From Gammaproteobacteria bacterium (GTDB taxonomy: Bacteria; Pseudomonadota; Gammaproteobacteria; S012-40), in the NCBI GenBank assembly GCA_015487785.1, contig WFPC01000055.1, forward strand, positions 62,001-126,000: a stretch of DNA of 64,000 nt, given 5' to 3'. Within the stretch, counting starts at the first letter, position 1. The number at the start of each line of letters is the position of its first letter. The notes under the pieces were generated by a model that was given only the letters and a program-made list of their open reading frames with translations, searched no databases and was not told the DNA's origin. Both the position numbers and the translations under genes were made by a program. This document shows positions 57,766 to 64,000 of this stretch, piece after piece.

Positions 57766-60486
57766 ATGATCAAGAAAATCTCGTCCCTGGGAATCCGTTT
57801 CCCCAAGCTCACCGTCTTGTTGAGTCTGTTGGTCACCGTGCTTCTGGCCATGCAGCTTGACAATCTGCGCTGGGAAACCGATGCCCGCGTCTACCTTCCC
57901 AAGGGCCATCCAGCCATCCTCTATGATGAAAAGGTCGACGAAATCTTCGGTGTCAAGGATACCGTCATCGTCGGTATCGTCAATGAAGAAGGCTCCATTT
58001 TCAATACCGAGAGTCTGGCGCGCATCAAGCGCATCACCGACAAGATCGCGGCTCTCGACGGTGTCGAAGCCAGTCGACCCATCGATGTGGCCTCGCTGTC
58101 TAGTGCCATCGTGTTCTATGGCGATGAACAGTCCATAGGCTCCCGTCCCCTGATGCCCAAGGTGCCGCAGAACGAGGAAGAAATCGCGGCATTCAAACAG
58201 CGGGTCTACGACAATGCCGAGCTTTTCGTGGGCAATATCGTCTCTGCCGATGGCTCGGCCGCCATGATTCGCGCCAAGCTCAAAGAAGGCATGGTCAATC
58301 GCTACATGACCTATTTCCAGATCAAGGGCATTCTTGCCGCCGAGAGTGGCGAGGGCGCCGGCTGGAACATGGGAGCCTGGAGCGGCGGAGGTGACTGGCA
58401 GCAGGGCGACTGGGGCGGCGACTGGAACAAGCAGAAACAGGCCGCCGGCAGCGATGCCCGGCAGCCGGCGAACGAGGCCCGGCAATGGCCGGCCCAGGGC
58501 GAATGGGAGGCCGCCACCGCGCCGCTGGAAGAGGCTGGTGACAAACCGGCCGGTGACGGCACCGACTGGCCTGGCAAGGGGCAATGGCCGGCCAAGGAAG
58601 CGAGCGGCGACCCTTCAGGGAAAGATGCCCAGCAGGCGGGTGGAGGCAAGACCTGGCCCAAACAGCAGGCCTGGCCCGGGCAGGCTTCGCAGCAGGCAGC
58701 GACAGGCGATGCCGAAAATGCCAGCGGGAAAGTGCACGACAAATTCTATCTTGCCGGTCGTCCGGTGGTGGAGGTTACCTCGGGCATCTTCGCCATGGAC
58801 GACATGAAGACCATGATTCCGGCCATCATCGCGGTGATGGCCGTGGTGCTGTTTGTCATCTTTCGCACCTTGCGCGGAGTGATGCTGCCCTTGCTGGTGA
58901 TGGGGGCTGCCATCGTCTGGACCATGGGCATCATGGCGCTGCTGGATGTGCCCATGTATACCATTTCCACCATGCTGCCGGTGATTCTGGTGGCAGTGGG
59001 CATTGGTGATGCGGTGCACATGATGAGCAATTACTACGACCATGTGCTCAAGGATCCCCATCGTCCCGGCAGCGAAGTGATGACAGATACGGTGGAAAAA
59101 CTGGGAGCGCCCCTCATCACCACCTCGGTGACCACGGCGATCGGTTTCCTTGCCCTGTTGTTCGCCGAAATGCCGCCATTCAAGGTGTTCGGGCTGTTCG
59201 CCATGCTGGGTATTCTGTTGTCCTGGCTCATCACCATCACCGTATTGCCGGCGCTGTTGACCCTGATGAAGCCCAAGATCGGCGGCTACTATGCCAAGCG
59301 TCGCGCCATGCGCCTGTACGAGGAGCAGAGCCGCCTGGCCTGGATGTTGACCCGCATGGGTGGTTGGCTCGACAGCCACAAGGGCAAGGCCGTGGCGGTG
59401 GTGGCCCTGCTGGCCGCCGTCGCGGGTCTGGGTGCCAGCCAGGTCTATGTCAATTCCAGTTGGCTGAGTGATTTCCCGGAGGACAGCGAGGTCTTTCTGT
59501 CCAACAAGATGCTCAACGAGAAGTTCAATGGCACCATGTTTCTGCATGTGGTGATCGAGGCGGAGCAGAAAGATGCCCTCAAGCAGCCGGAGTTGTTGCG
59601 CAAGATGGCGGCCCTGCAGGACTATGCGGAGACCCTGCCCCATGTGGGTGGCAGCCTGTCGGTGGTGGATTATCTGAAGAATATGAACATGAACCTGCAT
59701 GCCGGCGACAAGGCCTACAACGTATTGCCTGAGACTCAGCAGCAGATTGCCGAATACCTGTTTTTGTTCTCGGTCTCGGGGCGTCCCCAACAACTGGATG
59801 AAGTAGTGGATTTCGACTACAAGACCGGCCTGATCAGCATTGCGCTCAAGACCGACTACACCCGTGAACTCAAGACCACCATCGATGCGGTGCAACAATT
59901 CATCGATCGCGAGTTCAGGGACAGCGGCGTCGCGGTCAACCTGGCCGGCTCGGCCAACAATTCCTATATCTGGGGCAAGCTGCTTATCGGCAGTCAGACC
60001 GATGCCATCATCTTGTCCAAGCTGGGCATCCTGCTCATCGCCAGCCTGATTTTCGCCTCCTGGGTGGCGGGGCTGTTCGTGGTGGCGCCGGTGACCCTGT
60101 CGACCTTGGCGGTGGCTGGTGTGGCAGGTTTTGCTGGTATTCCGTTGGATGTCTCCACTGCCCTGGCGGCGGGCATCGCCATTGGTGTGGGGGTGGACTA
60201 TGCGGTGCACTACATCTTCCGCTACCGCGCCGAGCGCCGTGGGGGTAAGGACCACGAGCAGGCCACGGCCGAGACCCTGCGCACCGCGGGGCGCACCATC
60301 GTGCTCAATGCCACCGTGGTTACCGCCGGTTTCGCCGTCTTGTTCTTTTCCCAGTTCCCGCCTCACGTGAAGCTGGGCTATTTCGTCGCAGCCTACATGG
60401 TGGTGAGCTGCCTGGTGGCGATCATCCTGTTACCGGTGCTGTTTTCCTATTTCCGGCCCAAGTTCGTCGACTCCGCCAGGCAATGA
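57766..60486 (+). CDS. RND-superfamily (MMPL) exporter with Trp-rich low-complexity insert
   Basis: 12-TM MMPL architecture: 'VVLFVIFRTLRGVMLPLLVMGAAIVWTMGIMALLDVPMYTISTMLPVILVAVGIGDAVHMMSNYYD', second copy 'AAGIAIGVGVDYAVHYIFRYR'. Confidence 0.92.
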   Translation: MIKKISSLGIRFPKLTVLLSLLVTVLLAMQLDNLRWETDARVYLPKGHPAILYDEKVDEIFGVKDTVIVGIVNEEGSIFNTESLARIKRITDKIAALDGVEASRPIDVASLSSAIVFYGDEQSIGSRPLMPKVPQNEEEIAAFKQRVYDNAELFVGNIVSADGSAAMIRAKLKEGMVNRYMTYFQIKGILAAESGEGAGWNMGAWSGGGDWQQGDWGGDWNKQKQAAGSDARQPANEARQWPAQGEWEAATAPLEEAGDKPAGDGTDWPGKGQWPAKEASGDPSGKDAQQAGGGKTWPKQQAWPGQASQQAATGDAENASGKVHDKFYLAGRPVVEVTSGIFAMDDMKTMIPAIIAVMAVVLFVIFRTLRGVMLPLLVMGAAIVWTMGIMALLDVPMYTISTMLPVILVAVGIGDAVHMMSNYYDHVLKDPHRPGSEVMTDTVEKLGAPLITTSVTTAIGFLALLFAEMPPFKVFGLFAMLGILLSWLITITVLPALLTLMKPKIGGYYAKRRAMRLYEEQSRLAWMLTRMGGWLDSHKGKAVAVVALLAAVAGLGASQVYVNSSWLSDFPEDSEVFLSNKMLNEKFNGTMFLHVVIEAEQKDALKQPELLRKMAALQDYAETLPHVGGSLSVVDYLKNMNMNLHAGDKAYNVLPETQQQIAEYLFLFSVSGRPQQLDEVVDFDYKTGLISIALKTDYTRELKTTIDAVQQFIDREFRDSGVAVNLAGSANNSYIWGKLLIGSQTDAIILSKLGILLIASLIFASWVAGLFVVAPVTLSTLAVAGVAGFAGIPLDVSTALAAGIAIGVGVDYAVHYIFRYRAERRGGKDHEQATAETLRTAGRTIVLNATVVTAGFAVLFFSQFPPHVKLGYFVAAYMVVSCLVAIILLPVLFSYFRPKFVDSARQ

Positions 60487-61403
60487 CATGTAAACGGCTC
60501 GTTCATCTGCTGTCGCTGTTGCTGTTGCTGGGCAGCGGCAGTAGTTGGGCGCAGCCGGATGAGCGTGGCTGGGTGTTCTCGCCGCTGACCGGTCTGAGTT
60601 CGCCCCGTCTCGGCATGCTGTATGACGAGGTGTTCTATGCGCCTTTCGCGGGGCAGTCGGAAATCGTCGCCGACCTGCCCGAGGATGCGGCGGGGGAAAG
60701 CACCTATCCGGTGGAAGACTTCCTGTTCGAAAACAACCTCCCCCGTATTGGTGTGGGCCCGGAGGCGGGGTTGGAATTCCGCCGGCGCCTTGGTCGCCGT
60801 GACGATTTCTTCATCGGTATCAGTGCCTGGGAAATCGGTGCCACCGGCCGGGTCAGCGTGGTGTTTCCCCTGCAGGGTGAGTTGAACAACGGTGCCATCT
60901 ATGAGCGCCGGGCCAAGTTTTCCTATACCCAGTATTTTCTCGGCTGGCGGCACTACCTGGGTGATCGCAGCCGGCGCTTCAAGCTCTTCACCAATTTTGG
61001 CCTCAACGAGGTCTTCGATATCGACTACAAGGAGACGCATGTGTTCTCCTTCACCAGTGGAGCGCCGGCGGGTTTCAAGCGGGTGGTAGTCTACCGTGCC
61101 CAATCCACCGGGCTGTTGATGTTGCAACTGGGAGGGGGCGGCGAGCTGCGTATCAACGACCGTTTTTCCCTGAGCCTGGAGGGTGCTTATGCCTTTGGTC
61201 TGCGCGATGTGACTCTCAAGGGGGTGGAGGTGAAGAGCGACTTCAACGAGGGCGATCGCCTGGCCACCATGCCGGCACCGCTGGATAACGAGGCGGTGAC
61301 CAACAATGCCAGTGTGCTGTCGCGGGATGGCCTGTCTCGCAGCACGGTCTATCTCAATCTGGACGGCTGGCGCCTGGCTGCCAAACTCAATGTGATTTTC
61401 TGA
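60483..61403 (+). CDS. Putative outer membrane beta-barrel protein
   Basis: signal peptide; amphipathic beta strands; ends '...LDGWRLAAKLNVIF'. Confidence 0.65.
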   Translation: MTCKRLVHLLSLLLLLGSGSSWAQPDERGWVFSPLTGLSSPRLGMLYDEVFYAPFAGQSEIVADLPEDAAGESTYPVEDFLFENNLPRIGVGPEAGLEFRRRLGRRDDFFIGISAWEIGATGRVSVVFPLQGELNNGAIYERRAKFSYTQYFLGWRHYLGDRSRRFKLFTNFGLNEVFDIDYKETHVFSFTSGAPAGFKRVVVYRAQSTGLLMLQLGGGGELRINDRFSLSLEGAYAFGLRDVTLKGVEVKSDFNEGDRLATMPAPLDNEAVTNNASVLSRDGLSRSTVYLNLDGWRLAAKLNVIF

Positions 61404-61405
61404 CC

Positions 61406-64000
61406 ATGGATTTGCGAAGCGCGTTGGGCCTGAGTGTGCGGCAAGGACAGTATCTTAGCGTCCTGTTGCTCTGTGGCCTGATGTTTGGCGGCCAGAGCCA
61501 GGCCGCCAATGATGCCCTGCAGCGCATCATCGACGAAGGAACTCAGCAGATTCGCAACAAACAGTTTGCGGCGGCCTTCGAAACCTTCCAGGAGGCCCTT
61601 CTGGTGGATGCTGACAATGCCGAGGCCAATTTTCGCATCGGCCTGTTGTATCTGCAGCGCAGGGAGGCGGGCAAGGGCTTGGAGCATATTCTCAAGAGCA
61701 CTCGCCTGGATCCGGAGAATGCCGGTTACAGCCTCTACCTTGGAAGGCTCTATGAACGCCAGGGAAAACTGCAAAAGGCGGTGGACGAATACAAGCGTCT
61801 GCTGGCCACCGGCAGCCGCCATCCACGAGTGCGCGAGGTGGAGAAACAACTCTCGTTGCTCACCGGCAAGATGATGCTGGGCAATCGTGAGTTCAAGGCC
61901 GCCTTGCTGATTTTCAATGGCCTGTTGCTGGATTACCCCGATGACGACGAGGTGCTCTACAATCTTGGACGGGCCCAGTTGTCGTCCGGCGACCTGCAGG
62001 CGGCGGAAAAGACCTTTCTCAAATTGCGCGCGATCAAGCCCAAGGCGGTGTCGGTCTATGTGAATCTGGCCAAGATTTATGAGCGTACCCGGCAAGTGGA
62101 CCAGGCCATAGAACAGTATCGCAAGATCATAGAACTCAACAAGACCCCGTCCAGTGTGCGTGAGGCCCGCATCAAGCGGGATCTTCTACTGGCCAGGAAA
62201 CACATGGATGCGGGTGAATATCGGCAGGCCATCGAGCTCTACGACCAGGTACTGCAACTGGACTCCAAGCGTACCGAGGCCTTGTTCAACAAGGCGCTGG
62301 CCCTGCTTAACCTGGGTGACTGGCGGGCGGCGGAGAAACTCTTCCTGGCCGTGATAGAGATCAACCCCATGGATTTTTCCACCCGGCTCAATCTGGGGGG
62401 GTTGTATCTGGATACAAGGCAATATGACAAATCCAAGGAACAGTTCCAGTTCATCATCGACAACGACCGCAGCGGACGTTTTGCCAAGCAAGCCAAGATT
62501 CGCATGAATGTGGTCTACATGCAGATTGCCGACAATGCCCTGCAGGCGGGTAACATCGAGGAAAGTCTTCGCCAGTACAAGAAGGCGCTGGATTTCTACA
62601 GTGGGAATGTCAAGGCCAGTTTCAATCGGGGCCTGCTGTTGGTGCAACAGCGCAAGTTCGTCGAAGCCAGGGCGGCCTTCGAGAACGTAGTGAAACTGGC
62701 ACCGGACAATATCGGTGGGCGCATCAATCTGGCCAATGTCTATGAGCAACTGGGGCAGTTCGACAAGGCGGCAGAGCAATACGAGGCCATCATGCGGCTC
62801 AAGCCGGACAGCGAAGAGGCCAATACGGCCAGACGACGCTGGCGCATCAGCAAGGCGAGGGCGCTGTGGGCCGACAAGCGCCTGAGTGATGCCGAGCAAT
62901 TGCTGGAGAAGATCGTTACCGAAGAGCCGGACAATTTCGAGGCCTATCTCTATCTTGGCATCATCCAGTCGAGCAAGGGCAAGTCGCGCCAGGCGGCGAA
63001 ATCCTTTCAGACCGTGCTCAATGTGATGCCGGCAAACCAGGCGGTGCGCCTGTCACTGGGCAAGGTATATGAACAGCTTGGCATGGACGATCTGGCAGCG
63101 CAGGAGTACCGCATCATCATATTTTCCGGGGCGCCTGCGGCGGTGCTGGAGGAGGCGAAACAACGGCTGGATATCGTGGAGAGCCGCTTGAGCGGTTTTT
63201 CCAAGAATCTGGTCTATCAGGCCCAATACGACAACAATCTCAACCTCAACGACGACAATCCCATCGACGAGGTGCGCACCGACCTGGCCTTCAATATCGT
63301 CTATGGCTACAAATTCAAACGTGACCTGTCATTCAACCTGAGCTGGAGTCCCACCTATTCCAACTATCATTTGTCGCAGATCGACTATCTGTCCTCGGTA
63401 TTCAATACCAGCCTGCGCAGTGGTACACCGGACAGCAACTGGCTGGTGCAATACGGCCGCCAGGATCAGCAGTCCCTGATCAATGAACAGTCAGTGAGCG
63501 AGAGTAATTCACTCAACGTGGGGCGCAGCGCCAAACTGTTTCTGCCCGCTTTTCTCGGTCTGGCGCCGGAGGGCTTCGATCGCAAGGAAGGCGTGCCCAC
63601 CTCACTGGCCGGCTTCGTGTCGCTGCGCAATATCACGTCTTTCGGTGCCTTTCCCCTGGATGCCCTCACCGGAACCCTGGCGCTCAATGTCAGCCAGACC
63701 TTGCGGGGCGGGTTTTCCGGCTCGCTGGGTTATTCTCTGTCGCTGTTTCGCAGCCTGTCCACCAAGGAAGTGGTGCAGCGCCAATATGTGGTCGATCCTC
63801 TTTCAGGGCAGCAGAGTGATACACCGGTGACCACATTGCTGTACGATTCGAGAGACTATGAATACAACAGCTATGCTCTGAACATGTCCCTGTCGAAGAT
63901 TCTCGCGCCGGGTCTGAGTGCCTCTCTGGGCGGGCTGATCAGCTATTCCGGCTATATCAACCCGGACTCGGGGGCGCGCACCCGCGGTCAGCCGGCGGCA
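61406..64000 (+). CDS. TPR-repeat protein with C-terminal outer-membrane beta-barrel-like region (truncated at window end)
   Basis: Open frame from ATG 61406 to window end; many TPRs ('AEANFRIGLLYLQRREAGKGLEHILKSTRLDPENAGYSLYLGRLYERQGKLQKAVDEYKRLL'), then beta-rich 'LVYQAQYDNNLNLNDDNPIDEVRTDLAFNIVYGYKFKRDLSFNLSWSPTYSNY...'. Confidence 0.82.
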   Translation, partial: MDLRSALGLSVRQGQYLSVLLLCGLMFGGQSQAANDALQRIIDEGTQQIRNKQFAAAFETFQEALLVDADNAEANFRIGLLYLQRREAGKGLEHILKSTRLDPENAGYSLYLGRLYERQGKLQKAVDEYKRLLATGSRHPRVREVEKQLSLLTGKMMLGNREFKAALLIFNGLLLDYPDDDEVLYNLGRAQLSSGDLQAAEKTFLKLRAIKPKAVSVYVNLAKIYERTRQVDQAIEQYRKIIELNKTPSSVREARIKRDLLLARKHMDAGEYRQAIELYDQVLQLDSKRTEALFNKALALLNLGDWRAAEKLFLAVIEINPMDFSTRLNLGGLYLDTRQYDKSKEQFQFIIDNDRSGRFAKQAKIRMNVVYMQIADNALQAGNIEESLRQYKKALDFYSGNVKASFNRGLLLVQQRKFVEARAAFENVVKLAPDNIGGRINLANVYEQLGQFDKAAEQYEAIMRLKPDSEEANTARRRWRISKARALWADKRLSDAEQLLEKIVTEEPDNFEAYLYLGIIQSSKGKSRQAAKSFQTVLNVMPANQAVRLSLGKVYEQLGMDDLAAQEYRIIIFSGAPAAVLEEAKQRLDIVESRLSGFSKNLVYQAQYDNNLNLNDDNPIDEVRTDLAFNIVYGYKFKRDLSFNLSWSPTYSNYHLSQIDYLSSVFNTSLRSGTPDSNWLVQYGRQDQQSLINEQSVSESNSLNVGRSAKLFLPAFLGLAPEGFDRKEGVPTSLAGFVSLRNITSFGAFPLDALTGTLALNVSQTLRGGFSGSLGYSLSLFRSLSTKEVVQRQYVVDPLSGQQSDTPVTTLLYDSRDYEYNSYALNMSLSKILAPGLSASLGGLISYSGYINPDSGARTRGQPAA

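Noticed and set aside
58615-60366. 583-aa minus-strand ORF opposite the RND gene, and the 460-481 aa ORFs at 32935..34317 and 51581..53026
   Set aside because: Mirror frames of well-supported genes (RND, DUF3530, ccmF); no family signal.

Overview
This window appears to come from a GC-rich, chemoautotrophic gammaproteobacterium; the taxon is inferred only from gene content. It holds nearly continuous coding DNA. In order: a glycosyltransferase; an ABM-domain protein; a large patatin-like exported protein; a nik/cbi-type nickel ECF importer locus (nikKLMQO-like plus two accessory genes); lolC-lolD; a family 4/5-like UDG; uvrC; pgsA; tRNA-Gly(GCC) and tRNA-Cys(GCA); an arsR-arsC-acr3 operon; tag; a cupin; a LysE remnant; ftsH; a form II RuBisCO locus (cbbM-cbbQ-cbbO) divergent from a GAF-PAS-GGDEF-EAL gene and a CbbR-like LysR gene; a cytochrome c; DUF302; a DUF3466/CFI-box protein; CopD-like; DUF3530; rpe; a roughly 13 kb multiheme cytochrome locus (35.1-48.4 kb); a complete ccmABCDEFGHI operon; a ribbon-helix-helix/zinc-ribbon regulator; and a DUF1302 / RND-MMPL / OMP / TPR-barrel cluster running off the window end. 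The most interesting object is the 35-48 kb locus. It encodes an OmcE-like tetraheme cytochrome, a 12-heme protein whose N-terminus repeats that tetraheme module, three triheme c7-type cytochromes, a lipoprotein with a predicted type-1 copper cupredoxin domain, three NHL beta-propeller lipoproteins, a parvulin PPIase and a ~590-aa outer-membrane beta-barrel gene that carries a G10 homopolymer. I propose it as a candidate extracellular electron conduit or cytochrome filament system linked to autotrophy. All homology statements are by eye; no database search was run.
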